Assembly: GCF_041053055.1 (NCBI RefSeq)
Contig: NZ_CP163443.1
Coordinates: forward strand, 2,418,001 to 2,482,000
Length of the DNA: 64,000 nt
Direction of reading: 5' to 3'
From: Streptomyces sp. R41
Lineage (GTDB): Bacteria; Actinomycetota; Actinomycetes; Streptomycetales; Streptomycetaceae
Below, piece by piece: positions 8,644 to 17,966 of the stretch. Below the pieces are notes generated by a model that was not told the origin of the DNA, made no database searches, and saw only the letters and a program-made list of their open reading frames with translations. The position numbers and the translations under genes were made by a program. The stretch's first letter is position 1, and every line of letters begins with the position of its first letter.

Positions 8644-9525
8644 CTAGTCCTGTCTGGTTTTCGATCCCTCGGCGTCCGGATCCAAGGAGGCGTCCAGCGA
8701 AGGCGGTTGCTCCTGCACCGGTTGCTGAACCGCGGGCGGCGCCTGCTCGGGTGCCGGGGCGACCGGCTGTTGCGCCCGCTCAAGGAAGCGCAGCAGCTCC
8801 ACCGGGAAGGGCAGCACGAGCGTGGAGTTCTTTTCGGCCGCGACGGCCACCACTGTCTGCAGCAGCCGCAGTTGGAGCGCGGCGGGCTGCTCCGACATCA
8901 CGCCGGCGGCCTCCGCCAGCTTCTTCGACGCCTGCAGCTCCGCGTCCGCGTTGATGACCCGGGCGCGCCGCTCACGGTCGGCCTCGGCCTGCCGGGCCAT
9001 CGACCGCTTCATCGTCTCCGGCAGCGACACGTCCTTGATCTCGACGCGGTCGATCTGCACACCCCAGCCGATCGCCGGGCTGTCGATCATCAACTCGAGA
9101 CCCTGGTTGAGCTTCTCGCGATTGGACAGGAGGTCGTCGAGGTCGCTCTTGCCGATGATCGAACGCAGCGAGGTCTGCGCCATCTGCGAGACCGCGAAAC
9201 GGTAGTCCTCGACCTGGATGACCGCGTCGGCGGCATCGATCACCTTGAAGTAGATGACGGCGTCCACCCGGACCGTGACGTTGTCCCGGGTGATGCCGTC
9301 CTGCGCGGGCACCGGCATCGTCACGATCTGCATGTTGACCTTACGCAGTCGGTCCACGAAGGGCACGACCATCGTGAACCCCGGCCCGCGCACCTCCGAG
9401 CGCAGCCGGCCCAGCCGCAACACCACGCCCCGTTCGTACTGTTTGACGACGCGGGCCCCGGCCATCACATAGACCAGCCCCACGGACGCGACGGAGACTC
9501 CCGCCGCCACCAGTTCACCGACCAT
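8644..9525 (-). CDS. Slipin / stomatin-like SPFH membrane protein
   Basis: 293 residues from ATG at 9525, preceded by a G-rich Shine-Dalgarno; an ATG at 9555 in the same frame is a weaker alternative. An N-terminal membrane hairpin (VAAGVSVASVGLVYVMAG) leads into the band 7 domain (QYERGVVLRLGR, GPGFTMVVPFVDR, QDGITRDNVTVRVDAVIYFK). A coiled-coil region rich in Ala, Arg and Glu follows, and then a Pro/Gln-rich tail. SPFH proteins form large membrane rings that organise lipid microdomains and control membrane proteases. No NfeD-type protease partner is adjacent. It interrupts a run of three secreted proteases. Confidence 0.9.
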   Translation of the reverse strand: MVGELVAAGVSVASVGLVYVMAGARVVKQYERGVVLRLGRLRSEVRGPGFTMVVPFVDRLRKVNMQIVTMPVPAQDGITRDNVTVRVDAVIYFKVIDAADAVIQVEDYRFAVSQMAQTSLRSIIGKSDLDDLLSNREKLNQGLELMIDSPAIGWGVQIDRVEIKDVSLPETMKRSMARQAEADRERRARVINADAELQASKKLAEAAGVMSEQPAALQLRLLQTVVAVAAEKNSTLVLPFPVELLRFLERAQQPVAPAPEQAPPAVQQPVQEQPPSLDASLDPDAEGSKTRQD

Positions 9526-9607
9526 TACGGCCCCCCAGGGTCCGAAGTGGTGCATCAGGCGTGTACAGCGTGTACTTCGACGGTAACTCCGTCACCTGAC
9601 CAAGGGC

Positions 9608-9640
9608 GAGCCCCCGCACGTCAGTTGCGTGCGGGGGCTC
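9608..9640 (-). terminator. Hairpin terminator after the second protease
   Basis: GAGCCCCCGCACG (9608-9620) pairs with CGTGCGGGGGCTC (9628-9640) across a 7-nt loop. It begins 61 bp past the stop of the protease gene at 9702. Confidence 0.75.
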
Positions 9641-9701
9641 GCCTGCTGCTGGCTGCAGGTCTGGCCGTGCGGAAGCCGTGTGGGGGGTGGCAGCCAGTCG
9701 G

Positions 9702-10601
9702 TCAGCCGACGCTCACGCCGTAGTAGTTCAGCGCCTCGACGACCGGCTGGAAGAAGGTCGTACCGCCGGAGGTGCAGTTGCCGCTGCCGCCGGAGGTGAG
9801 GCCGTAGGCGACGGTACCCGCGTAGAGCGGACCGCCGCTGTCGCCGCCCTCGGCGCAGACGGTGGTCTGGATCATCTGGTAGACCACGTCACCGCCGCCG
9901 TAGTTGACCGTGGCGTTCAGGGCGGTGACCCGGCCGCTGTGCGTGCCGGTGGTCGAGCCACGCCGGTAGACGGTCGTGCCCACGCTGGGCGTGGCGGCGC
10001 TGGAGATGGTCTGGCTGCCGACCGCGCTCGGGTGGGCGATCGAGGAGTTGGTGTAGCGGACCAGCGCGAAGTCGTTGGTCGGGAAGCTGTAGCTGACGTT
10101 CGTGCCCAGCGTCGTGGTGTGCCCGGAGTTGGAGTACCAGGTGGAGGCGACCTCACCGCAGTGGCCGGCGGTCAGGAAGTAGTAGGTGCTCCCGCTGTGC
10201 ACGTTGAAGCCGAGAGAGCAGCGGTACTGGCCGCCGTAGATGGCGTCGCCGCCGGTGATCAGCTTCTTGAACTTGCCGGCGGTGTGCTTGATGGTGAGGG
10301 CGGAGGCGTTGCTGCCCGCGTCCTTCTTGATCTTCGCGATCTCGGCCTTCGAGACCGTGCTGTCGACGGTGACGACCACGCGGTTCGTCTTGGCGTCGAC
10401 CGCCCAGGCCGTGCCCGCGATGTCGGACTTGAGTACCGACTTGTTGACACTGCTCAGCTGAGTGGCGCTGAAGGTCTGGACGTCGGACGCGTTCGCGCTG
10501 GGGACCGCGAACGATGCGGCGGCCACGAGGCCGGTGGTGACGGCGATCAGCCGGGTCCGTCTCGTTATGCCACTGCGGGGGGTGGTGCGCTTGATCCTCA
10601 C
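9702..10601 (-). CDS. Secreted streptogrisin A/B-like serine protease
   Basis: 299 residues from GTG at 10601, preceded by GGAGGAA. The longer upstream open frame is rejected because it lacks a ribosome-binding site and puts the signal peptide internally. Order: signal peptide ([11 protein letters not shown]..., cleaved near NASD), short propeptide of about 75 residues, mature domain from [18 protein letters not shown]. The triad is [14 protein letters not shown] and GGDSGGP; a Cys pair frames the His and another the Ser. The short propeptide and mature sequence match the broad-specificity chymotrypsin-like enzymes of pronase. It closely resembles the next gene. Confidence 0.93.
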   Translation of the reverse strand: MRIKRTTPRSGITRRTRLIAVTTGLVAAASFAVPSANASDVQTFSATQLSSVNKSVLKSDIAGTAWAVDAKTNRVVVTVDSTVSKAEIAKIKKDAGSNASALTIKHTAGKFKKLITGGDAIYGGQYRCSLGFNVHSGSTYYFLTAGHCGEVASTWYSNSGHTTTLGTNVSYSFPTNDFALVRYTNSSIAHPSAVGSQTISSAATPSVGTTVYRRGSTTGTHSGRVTALNATVNYGGGDVVYQMIQTTVCAEGGDSGGPLYAGTVAYGLTSGGSGNCTSGGTTFFQPVVEALNYYGVSVG

Positions 10602-10868
10602 GTTTCGTTCCTCCGAAGGGAAGTCGGGGGCCCCTCGTGTCGTGGGGTGGGGGGCCCGTGAGGCGCAGCCGGGGGCCGCACATCCGGATTCCGGACAAGC
10701 CGTGCCCCTGACAAGCGCTGTGGGGGAGTATTCGGCCGCACGGCCGACCGGCGCAAGGGCGCCTTTCGGCCGTGCAGCGTTCAACTTACGTACCCCGTAC
10801 GGGGGTTGATCTTGCGTGGCAATCTCTTGCGGAGCTCTGCGCGGGGCCCGGTTCAGACCCCGTACGGA

Positions 10869-11729
10869 TCAGTAGATGCTGACCCCGTACGCGCTGAGCG
10901 CCTCGGTCACCGGCTGGTAGAACGTCGTGCCGCCGGTCTGGCAGTCGCCGCTGCCGCCCGAGGTGATGCCGATCGCCTTGGTGCCGTCGTACAGCGGACC
11001 GCCCGAATCTCCGGGCTCCGCGCAGACGTTGGTCTGGATCATGCCGCTCACCGTGCCGCCGCCCTGGTAGTGGACCGTGACGTTCAGCGCGGTGACGGTT
11101 CCGCTGTGGGTGCCGCTGGTCGAGCCGGTGCGCCTGACCGACTCGCCCACATAGGCGTTGGCCGCGCTGTAGCCGCCGGGGTGGCTGAGCGCGGTGTTGT
11201 CGTAGCGCACGAGCGCGTAGTCGTTGCCGGGGAAGCTGTAGCCGATGGTCGGGCCGATCAGTGTGTTGTGCGCCTGGTCGGTGTACCAGCTCTTGGCCAC
11301 CTTGCCGCAGTGACCTGCGGTCAGGAAGTAGTAGGTACTGCCGCTCACCACGTTGAAGCCGAGCGAGCAGCGGTACTGGCCGCCATAGATGGCGTTGCCC
11401 GCGGAGAGCAGCGGGCTGAAGACGCCCGCGGAGCGCTGGACTCTGAGGGTGCTCGCGTCGGCGCCCGCGGCCTTCTTGATCTGCGCGATCTCCGCCTTGG
11501 AGACCGTGCTGTCCGCGGTGACGACGACGCGGCCCGAGGCCTGGTCCACATACCAGGCGGTGCCGCCGACCGAGGCGCTGTGCACGGCGTCCTCGACCTG
11601 GGCGAGTTGGGCGGCACTGGGGGCGCTGGTGCTCGTGGCCGCGGCCGTCCCGGCGCCGGGCAGGGCGACCACGGTGGTGGCGACGAGTCCCGCGGCGACG
11701 GCGAGCAGTCGGGTGCGCTTGATCCTCAC
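10869..11729 (-). CDS. Secreted streptogrisin A/B-like serine protease
   Basis: 286 residues from GTG at 11729 with GAGGAGG just upstream. The signal peptide starts [15 protein letters not shown]; a propeptide of about 75 residues follows, then a mature domain from [18 protein letters not shown]. Triad motifs are [14 protein letters not shown] and GDSGGP. It shares with the 9702-10601 protein the VRIKRT start, the [12 protein letters not shown] pro-region motif and the [13 protein letters not shown] junction, so the two look like a recent tandem duplication. It has its own leader region and probably its own promoter. Confidence 0.93.
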   Translation of the reverse strand: MRIKRTRLLAVAAGLVATTVVALPGAGTAAATSTSAPSAAQLAQVEDAVHSASVGGTAWYVDQASGRVVVTADSTVSKAEIAQIKKAAGADASTLRVQRSAGVFSPLLSAGNAIYGGQYRCSLGFNVVSGSTYYFLTAGHCGKVAKSWYTDQAHNTLIGPTIGYSFPGNDYALVRYDNTALSHPGGYSAANAYVGESVRRTGSTSGTHSGTVTALNVTVHYQGGGTVSGMIQTNVCAEPGDSGGPLYDGTKAIGITSGGSGDCQTGGTTFYQPVTEALSAYGVSIY

Positions 11730-11890
11730 TGATCCTCCTCGTGGGAAGCGGAAGGCCCTACGGGGTGGGGGCCCGTGAGACGCTGCCGAGAATGGCGTGT
11801 TCCTGACATGCACCGTTGCGAGGATGACGCCGGACCAGAACGCGCACAAGAGGCTCACAGCAGAGGAAACGGGATGGGCACGCCAACGCA

Positions 11891-11932
11891 ACGCGCGCGC
11901 CGACGGTGGTGATGCACCGTCGGCGCGCGCGT
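11891..11932 (-). terminator. Strong hairpin terminator of the DUF1684 gene
   Basis: ACGCGCGCGCCGACGGTG (11891-11908) pairs perfectly with its complement (11915-11932) across a 6-nt loop. It lies between the DUF1684 stop and the protease promoter region. Confidence 0.75.
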
Positions 11933-11951
11933 CAGGCCGGAACGGGATCGC

Positions 11952-12054
11952 GTTCCGCCGACCGAGGTTCGGGCCGGGTTCCGCCGACCGGGGTTCGGGC
12001 CGGGTTCCGCCGATCAGGGGTCAGGCCAGGTCCCGGCGATCGGGGTCAGGCCAG
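11952..12054. repeat. 26-bp tandem repeat (4 copies) crossing a stop codon
   Basis: Units start at 11952, 11978, 12004 and 12030. The first two differ at one base; the last two are more diverged (the fourth is 25 bp). The consensus begins GTTCCGCCGACCG. The fourth copy contains the stop codon of the DUF1684 gene, so the repeat array has grown from that gene's 3' end. Confidence 0.85.
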
Positions 12055-12828
12055 ATTCCGCTCCCCCGCCGCGATCGCGGCGCCCAGCGTGTTCCCGGGC
12101 GGCGGGAACGGGCAGATGAAGTGGTCCGCGAAGGCGCACGGAGGCAGCAGCGCCCGGTTGAAGTCCACCGTCGTACGCCCCTCCGCGTCGGGCGCCGCGG
12201 GACGCAGGAACCGGAAGCGGTAACTGCTGTCCCCGCTGGTGGCGTCGGCGAAGACGGCCCACAGCGAACCGTCGCCCTCGACCGACACCTGGAGCGTGAG
12301 GTCCTCTCCGTCCAGGGTGAAGGCGAGGACGCCGCCGAGCCCAAGACCGCGGGAGACTCCGTCCGCGTTCTCCACACGTACGGTGCGGTCCTCGCCGTAC
12401 GGCGTGAAGTGTCCCGGCACCGACCAGCGCGGATCGTAGGGGGTCGCCTCGATGCCCTGGAAGGCTCCCCGCGCGGGTGCGGCGGGGTCGTAGTCGCGTA
12501 CGCCCCAGATCCCTTCGCGCACCAGGACGACGAAGCGGCGCTCGCCGCGCCCGACGCGGGCCCCGGACGCCGGCCCGAGGTCGGCGTCGAGCACGACCTC
12601 GCCGGCGAAGGGCTCCCCGTCGAGGGTGAGTCCGTCCTCGGCCGTCGCCGTCAGGACGACCGCGTCGTCCTTGGCGGCCCAGTGCCCGGGGATGTCCGGA
12701 AGTCGCCCCTCCGGATAGTCCTCGATCCAGTGCGTGCCCGTGAGCGCGAGCGGTCCGTAGGGCGCGGACACCGTCTCGGTGCGGTGCTCGTGCCAGTGCT
12801 TCCAGTCCTCGGATACGTCCGTCGTCAT
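12046..12828 (-). CDS. DUF1684 family protein
   Basis: 260 residues. It matches the DUF1684 family, whose proteins have conserved blocks of the type seen here: WHEHRTETVSAPYGPLALTG near the N-terminus, FVVLVREGIWGVRDYDP in the middle, and the C-terminal RTTVDFNRALLPPCAFADHF with PFPPPGNTL. The family's biochemical role is not established to my knowledge. There is no signal peptide or membrane segment. It ends inside a tandem repeat. It is the last gene of the monooxygenase/transporter run, 4 bp after the upstream monooxygenase stop, so it is probably part of that operon. Confidence 0.85.
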   Translation of the reverse strand: MTTDVSEDWKHWHEHRTETVSAPYGPLALTGTHWIEDYPEGRLPDIPGHWAAKDDAVVLTATAEDGLTLDGEPFAGEVVLDADLGPASGARVGRGERRFVVLVREGIWGVRDYDPAAPARGAFQGIEATPYDPRWSVPGHFTPYGEDRTVRVENADGVSRGLGLGGVLAFTLDGEDLTLQVSVEGDGSLWAVFADATSGDSSYRFRFLRPAAPDAEGRTTVDFNRALLPPCAFADHFICPFPPPGNTLGAAIAAGERNLA

Positions 12829-12832
12829 GTGA

Positions 12833-14218
12833 TCAACCCTTCCATACGGACTCCGCCAACCCGAGGTGTGAGCGCAGCGTCGTGCCCGTGTATTCCGTGC
12901 GGAACGCGCCGCGCTCCTGGAGCAGCGGCACCACCCGGTCCACGAACTCGTCGAGTCCGCCGGGTGTCAGATGCGGTACGAGGATGAAGCCGTCGGCGGC
13001 ATCCGTCTGGACGAACTCGTCCAGCTCGGCGGCGATCGCGTCCGGGGTGCCGATGAAGGACTGCCGCCCGGACGCCTCGATGACGGTCTGCCGGATGGAC
13101 AGGCCCTTCTCGCGCGAGAGAGTCCGCCATTTCTCGGCGACCTCGAAGGGGTCGGCGACACGCACCCGGCCCTGCACCAGGGTCGACTCCGGGTCCGGGT
13201 CGATGTCGGGAAGCGGCCCGTCGGGATCGTACGAGGAGAGGTCGACGCCCCAGATCTGCTCCAGGGTGAGGATCGCGTTCTGCGGCGAGATCTGCTGCCG
13301 CCTGATCTCGGCGGCCCGCTCCTGCGCCTCGGCCGCCGTGTCGCCGAGCACGAAGGTGACCCCAGGCATGATCTTCAGGTCTTCGGGCGCCCGCCCGTAC
13401 GTCGCGAGCCGCCCCTTCACATCGGCGTAGAACTCCCGGCCCGCCTCCAAGGTCCCGTGCCGCGTGAAGATGACGTCGGCGGCGGACGCGGCGAACTCGC
13501 GGCCCTCCGGCGAGTCCCCGGCCTGGATGATGACGGGGTGCCCCTGCGGCGAGCGCGGCACGGTGAATTCGCCCGCGATGTCGAAGTGCCGCCCTCGGTG
13601 CGCGAACGGGCGGGGCAGGCCGTCAGGTGTCCAGGAGTCCCACAACTCCCGGGCCGTCGCCACGAATTCGGCGGCGCGGGTGTACCGGTGGGCGCGGTCG
13701 AGATAGCCGCCGCGCCGGAAGTTCTCCCCGGTGAAGGCGTCCGACGACGTCACCACGTTCCAGGCGGCCCGGCCCCCGCTGAGATGGTCCAACGAGGCCA
13801 GCCTGCGGGCGAGTTCGTACGGCTCATTGAAGGTCGCGTTGACCGTGGCGGCGAGCCCCAGCCGCTCGGTGACGGCGGCGAGGGCGTTCAGCACGGTGAG
13901 GGACTCCGGGCGTCCCACGACGTCGAGATCGTGGATACGTCCCTTGTGCTCGCGCAGCCGCAGTCCCTCGGCGAGGAAGAAGAAGTCGAAGAGTCCGCGT
14001 TCGGCGGTGCGGGCGAGATGCGCGAAGGAGGCGAACTCGATCTGGGATCCAAAAGAGGGGCGGCGCGATGGGGGTCCCCCCAGGCGTTCAGCACTGGGGG
14101 AGCCTCCTGCCGGGGTGGTGGTCGGGTGACGGGAGGGACGGTCGGCCCAGACGGTGGTGTTGTTGACGCCCGGGAAGTGGGCCGCGAGATGAATCTCTTT
14201 GCGAGGCCGTACGGTCAT
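12833..14218 (-). CDS. NtaA/SnaA/DszA-type LLM flavin monooxygenase
   Basis: 461 residues. The bacterial-luciferase-like fold is recognised from KEIHLAAHFPGVNNTTVW at the start, GLFDFFFLAEGLRLRE, SGGRAAWNVVTSSDAFTGENFRRGG (partly quoted: GRAAWNVVTSSDAFTGENF) and GHPVIIQAGDSPEGREFAA. These two-component enzymes use reduced FMN and oxygen to cleave C-S or C-N bonds or to hydroxylate. About 25 extra residues near position 30 (including AGGSPSAERLGGPPSRR) fall on a palindromic repeat inserted in frame; the core is otherwise complete. Its ATG overlaps the stop of the next monooxygenase gene by 4 bp. The companion FMN reductase is not in the window. Confidence 0.92.
   Translation of the reverse strand: MTVRPRKEIHLAAHFPGVNNTTVWADRPSRHPTTTPAGGSPSAERLGGPPSRRPSFGSQIEFASFAHLARTAERGLFDFFFLAEGLRLREHKGRIHDLDVVGRPESLTVLNALAAVTERLGLAATVNATFNEPYELARRLASLDHLSGGRAAWNVVTSSDAFTGENFRRGGYLDRAHRYTRAAEFVATARELWDSWTPDGLPRPFAHRGRHFDIAGEFTVPRSPQGHPVIIQAGDSPEGREFAASAADVIFTRHGTLEAGREFYADVKGRLATYGRAPEDLKIMPGVTFVLGDTAAEAQERAAEIRRQQISPQNAILTLEQIWGVDLSSYDPDGPLPDIDPDPESTLVQGRVRVADPFEVAEKWRTLSREKGLSIRQTVIEASGRQSFIGTPDAIAAELDEFVQTDAADGFILVPHLTPGGLDEFVDRVVPLLQERGAFRTEYTGTTLRSHLGLAESVWKG
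14070..14107. repeat. Palindromic Streptomyces repeat inserted inside the monooxygenase gene
   Basis: CCCCCCAG (14076-14083) and CTGGGGG (14094-14100) form a hairpin within a 38-bp G/C block that keeps the frame open. A related element is at 46167-46215. Such short palindromes recur in Streptomyces genes and add Pro/Ser/Gly-rich segments to the proteins. Confidence 0.65.
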
Positions 14219-15294
14219 GACGCTCCCCCTGCCACGGCGTACTGGTTGGCGGGCCGGGCAAGACCCAGGTGTTCCCTGAGCGTGCTGCCCGGATAGAAGG
14301 TGCGGAACAGACCGCGGTGCTGGAGCAGCGCGACCGTTCCGTTGACGAGCCGCTCCAGGTCACGGCGCGGCTCGACGGGCGTGAGGTGGAAGCCGTCGGC
14401 GGCGTCGGCCCCGTGCCAGGCGGCGATCAGCTCGGCGAGGTCGACGGGGCCGCCGCGGTACAGCGGACCCTGCGCGGTCTGCCGGGGCCCACCGCCGCCG
14501 TGGCCCGGCTCGGCCGCGTGCTCGCCGTCACCGAGGTCGACGGTGAGCCCGGCGAGGACGCGCAGATCGTCGGGGTTTCGCCCGAACTCGGCTGCCGTGT
14601 CGCGCAGTTCGGCCCGTATGGCGCGCACCTGTGCCGGGCCGGCGACCCGGACGAGCGCCACGTCCGCGTACCGGGCCGCGATCCGCCGGGCGGGCCCCTC
14701 GGTCGCGTCGACGATCCGTACGGGGTGGCCCTGCGGGGGCCGCGGCACGATCGAGGGGCCCTTCACGGAGAAGGTGGCGCCCTCGAAGTCGACGTAGTGC
14801 AGCTTGTCCCGGTCGATGAAACGGCCCGTGGCCTCGTCGCGTATCTCGGCGTCGTCCTCCCAGCTGTCCCAGAGCCGGGCCGCCGCATCGGCGACTTCAC
14901 CGGCCTCCTGCCACAGCGCCTCGGCGGGGGCTGCGTGACGCCGGCCGAACAGCCGGGCCTCGCCCTCGGTCGTCGACACATCGATGTGCCAGCCGGCCCG
15001 GCCGCGGCTGACCCAGTCGAGGGTCGCTACGGCGGCCTGGACGTGGAAGGGCTCGGTGTGCGTGGTGGTGACAGTGGGCACCAGACCGATCCGGCCGGTG
15101 GCGGGCGCGACGCGGGAGAGCACGGCGAGCGCGTCGAGCCCGGGCCGCGCGAAGGTGTCGCCGAGTGTCACGAAGTCGAGCGCGCCGCGCTCCGCGAGTT
15201 GCGCGAGCTCCACGTGCGAGGCGGCGTCGTAGGCCGCCTGCTGATCGAGGGCCGCGGCCAGGTGCAGCAGCGCCCGGCCGTGCGGTGCGGTCAT
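14215..15294 (-). CDS. LLM-class flavin-dependent oxidoreductase
   Basis: 359 residues, a second luciferase-like monooxygenase, shorter than its downstream partner. Family marks are LAERGALDFVTLGDTFARPG, GRIGLVPTVTTTHTEP and SRGRAGWHIDVSTTEGEARLFG, partly quoted here as GRAGWHIDVSTTEGEARLFG. The segment after DLRVLAGLTVDLGD is Gly-rich and poorly conserved. It is translationally coupled to the NtaA-type gene, so the two may act on the same compound or in consecutive steps. Flavin (FMN) is more likely than F420 from the neighbours, but sequence alone does not settle this. Confidence 0.87.
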   Translation of the reverse strand: MTAPHGRALLHLAAALDQQAAYDAASHVELAQLAERGALDFVTLGDTFARPGLDALAVLSRVAPATGRIGLVPTVTTTHTEPFHVQAAVATLDWVSRGRAGWHIDVSTTEGEARLFGRRHAAPAEALWQEAGEVADAAARLWDSWEDDAEIRDEATGRFIDRDKLHYVDFEGATFSVKGPSIVPRPPQGHPVRIVDATEGPARRIAARYADVALVRVAGPAQVRAIRAELRDTAAEFGRNPDDLRVLAGLTVDLGDGEHAAEPGHGGGGPRQTAQGPLYRGGPVDLAELIAAWHGADAADGFHLTPVEPRRDLERLVNGTVALLQHRGLFRTFYPGSTLREHLGLARPANQYAVAGGAS

Positions 15295-15343
15295 GCGGTG
15301 AACCTTTCTGTGGGGTGGCTTCGGATGACCAAGGCGACTGGAT

Positions 15344-16141
15344 TCACAGGACCTTGGAGAGAAACGCGCGGGTGCGCTCGTGCCGCGGCCTGTCGAGTAC
15401 GTCGGCGGGGGCGCCCTGCTCGACGATGCGGCCGTCGTCCATGAAGACCACGGTGTCGGCGACCTCGCGGGCGAACCCGATCTCGTGCGTGACGACGATC
15501 ATCGTGGTGCCTTGGTGGGCCAAGTCCTTGATGACATCGAGGACTTCACCGACCAGCTCCGGGTCGAGCGCCGAGGTCGGCTCGTCGAAGAGCAGCAGCT
15601 TCGGTTCCAGCGCGAGGGCGCGGGCTATGGCGACGCGCTGCTGCTGGCCGCCGGAGAGCTGCTTCGGGTAGGCGTCGGCCTTGTCGGCGAGCCCGACCCG
15701 GTCGAGCAGCTTCCGCGCGGTCTCGACGGTGTCCTTACGGGGCCGCTTCAGGGCGGAGACCGGCGCCTCGACGATGTTGTCCAGCACGGTGAGGTGCGGG
15801 AAGAGGTTGAAGTTCTGGAAGACGAAACCGATCCGGGTGCGCTGCTTGAGGATCTCGCGCTCGGGCAGCTCGTACAGCTTGTCGCCGGACCGGCGGTAGC
15901 CGACGAGCGAGCCGTCGACACTGATCCGGCCCCGGTCGACCTTCTCCAGGTGGTTGATGGTCCGCAGCAGCGTCGACTTGCCGGAGCCGGAGGGCCCGAG
16001 GACGACCGTGACCTCCCCGGCCCGTACTTCGAGGTCGACGCCCTTGAGCACCTTGAGCGGACCGAAGCTCTTGTGGACGGACTTGATGTCGACCATGGCC
16101 GTGGCGTCGACCGGATCGTCCTTGGTGAGTGACGCGCTCAT
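15344..16141 (-). CDS. Amino-acid ABC transporter ATP-binding protein
   Basis: 265 residues from ATG at 16141 ([12 protein letters not shown]...); a longer open frame upstream is Arg/Pro-rich and rejected. All nucleotide-binding motifs are present: Walker [11 protein letters not shown]-loop [11 protein letters not shown], signature LSGGQQQR, Walker [15 protein letters not shown] and the switch His in VTHEIGF. The sequence is that of the polar-amino-acid (GlnQ/TcyN-like) family. With the permease at 17963-18823 and the divergent binding protein it forms a complete importer. Genes for two monooxygenases lie just downstream. Confidence 0.95.
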   Translation of the reverse strand: MSASLTKDDPVDATAMVDIKSVHKSFGPLKVLKGVDLEVRAGEVTVVLGPSGSGKSTLLRTINHLEKVDRGRISVDGSLVGYRRSGDKLYELPEREILKQRTRIGFVFQNFNLFPHLTVLDNIVEAPVSALKRPRKDTVETARKLLDRVGLADKADAYPKQLSGGQQQRVAIARALALEPKLLLFDEPTSALDPELVGEVLDVIKDLAHQGTTMIVVTHEIGFAREVADTVVFMDDGRIVEQGAPADVLDRPRHERTRAFLSKVL

Positions 16142-16184
16142 AGGGAAGTTCCTCACAGGTGTGGGTGATGTGGGCGGGGCGCGT

Positions 16185-17966
16185 TCAGGCGGCGGCGCGA
16201 CAGGACAGCGCGCGCAGGAACGCCAGCGCGGCACGCGCCGTCGCGTCGTTCTGCCGGAAGGCGGGGCCACCGGTACGCGGCCGGGTGAACGCGCCCGAAC
16301 CCCGGGCATCGGTGTGCGGGCCGAGGGCGAAGCGCCGGGGGTGCGGGGTGCCGGAGCGGTCCAGGACCCGCCCGTCGGCGGGGTCCACGGCGAGCAGTCC
16401 CTCAGGAGTGGCGGCGGCCCCGTCGGCGTACAGCTCCCGCAGCAGCGAGTCCCGGGTGCGCTCGACCGTGGGGTGCGGCAGCCGCGCTTCGACGAGCGCG
16501 CGTGCCTCGATCGTCGCGCCGGGCACGGTGGCGCTGCCCGCCCGGAAGACCCCGCCCTCGGCGGTGACGGTCATGTCTGCGCCGACGAACTTCAGGATCC
16601 CGGCCCGCGACAGCGCGAGCATCTGACGCAGCCGCGGCCCGGGCGGCCCCGACGCCAGATAGCTGAAGAAGCCGTGCCACCAGGACCCGATGTCACCGAG
16701 CCTGACCAGCTGCCCGTAGACGGAGAGCAGCCCGAGGAAGACCGCCAAGTCGGGGCTGTGCGAGGGGTCGTGACGTCTTTCCAGATCTCCCTCGATGTAC
16801 CCGCGCAGGCCGCTTTGGAGCTCCTCGTACGAGGTGTGCCGCACCCCGTCCAACGGGTGATCGAGGGCGTCGAGGTCCAGCCGGTCGGCGGGGTCGGGCA
16901 CGGCGGACGCCACCAGCGCCTGGATCTCGACGCCCTCCGCGGCCGCGTACTTCTCCTCGAAGTCCGTCCAGGCGATCCGGGTGCGCTCGGGGTGCGCGGC
17001 GAACAGCCGGTGGTAGTGCGCGAACCCCAGCTCCTTCTCGGCCAGCGGCCAGACGTCCCGCCGGAAGTCGAAGCCGCCGGGGCGCGCGAGGAGTTCGTCG
17101 ATCTGGGCGGGCCCGAAGAACCGTGGCAGCGGGGGCCGTTCGCCCTCCCAGCCGTAGCCGATCTTGGAGTGGTAGGGGACACCGCGCCGCGAGCCGACGT
17201 GCAGGATCGGCTCCCGCCCGGACGGTTGGTACGTCTCCCCGTCGTAGCGTCCGCCGCGCCCCTCCGTCAGCAGCACCATCAGGTCGACGAAGGCGAGCCC
17301 GAAGCCGCGGACGAGGACGGGTTCGCCCGGAGCGAGGGCGGACAGATCGCTGTCGGCGGTGAAGTCCGGCGGCAGATGGACCAGCCCGTGCTCACGCGCG
17401 TACGCAGCCAACTCACGCTGTTCGTCGTCGAGTTCGGCGTCGAGGTGGCCGAGGGCCAGCACGACCAGGTCGGCGAGGAGCGGGCGCGGCCGGCCCTCCA
17501 GCCACACCTGCTGGCGGCCTTCGCGGGGTCCGTTGACGCGCAGGGCACGGCGCTGATGGTGCTGGACCCGGATGCCCGGCGGCAGGGCGGCCACGGCACG
17601 CTCGTACACCCAGCGCATGTACGCGCCCTGCCGTGGCCGGTCCGCGAAGGTGCGTCCGTCGAGGCTGGCCCACTCGTGCAGGGTGGGGCCTTCGAGCACC
17701 GGCCCGGCCATGTCCACCGTCTCGTCGGTGAACATCGTGACGTCCTGGGCCTCGGAGTTCATCCACAGCAGCGGCGACTGCTCCTCGCGCCAGATGCGTC
17801 CGGCGCCCGGCGGATACGGGTCGACGAAATGGATGTCGAGACCTTCGATGCCTTGAGTGCCCGAATCGCCGTACAGCTCGGGCGCGTTGGCGGCGATCCG
17901 CTCCAGGAGACCGGTCCCCCGCGGCCCGGCCCCCACGATCACGAGCGAGGGACGTCCTGTACTCAT
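16185..17966 (-). CDS. FAD/NAD(P)-binding oxidoreductase
   Basis: 593 residues from ATG at 17966, whose ATGA overlaps the permease stop; the open frame extends further upstream but through the permease gene. The N-terminal Rossmann fold reads [17 protein letters not shown] (about 8-24), and a second dinucleotide-binding region follows ([23 protein letters not shown]). The layout matches the FAD-NAD(P)-binding family (PF13454-like), some of which are N-hydroxylating or amino-acid oxidoreductases. Placed inside an ABC-transporter/monooxygenase operon it probably modifies the imported compound. The exact reaction is unknown. Confidence 0.85.
   Translation of the reverse strand: MSTGRPSLVIVGAGPRGTGLLERIAANAPELYGDSGTQGIEGLDIHFVDPYPPGAGRIWREEQSPLLWMNSEAQDVTMFTDETVDMAGPVLEGPTLHEWASLDGRTFADRPRQGAYMRWVYERAVAALPPGIRVQHHQRRALRVNGPREGRQQVWLEGRPRPLLADLVVLALGHLDAELDDEQRELAAYAREHGLVHLPPDFTADSDLSALAPGEPVLVRGFGLAFVDLMVLLTEGRGGRYDGETYQPSGREPILHVGSRRGVPYHSKIGYGWEGERPPLPRFFGPAQIDELLARPGGFDFRRDVWPLAEKELGFAHYHRLFAAHPERTRIAWTDFEEKYAAAEGVEIQALVASAVPDPADRLDLDALDHPLDGVRHTSYEELQSGLRGYIEGDLERRHDPSHSPDLAVFLGLLSVYGQLVRLGDIGSWWHGFFSYLASGPPGPRLRQMLALSRAGILKFVGADMTVTAEGGVFRAGSATVPGATIEARALVEARLPHPTVERTRDSLLRELYADGAAATPEGLLAVDPADGRVLDRSGTPHPRRFALGPHTDARGSGAFTRPRTGGPAFRQNDATARAALAFLRALSCRAAA

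Noticed and set aside
10602..10784. Upstream extension of the second protease frame
   Set aside because: GTG at 10601 with GGAGGAA fits the signal peptide; the extension would bury it.
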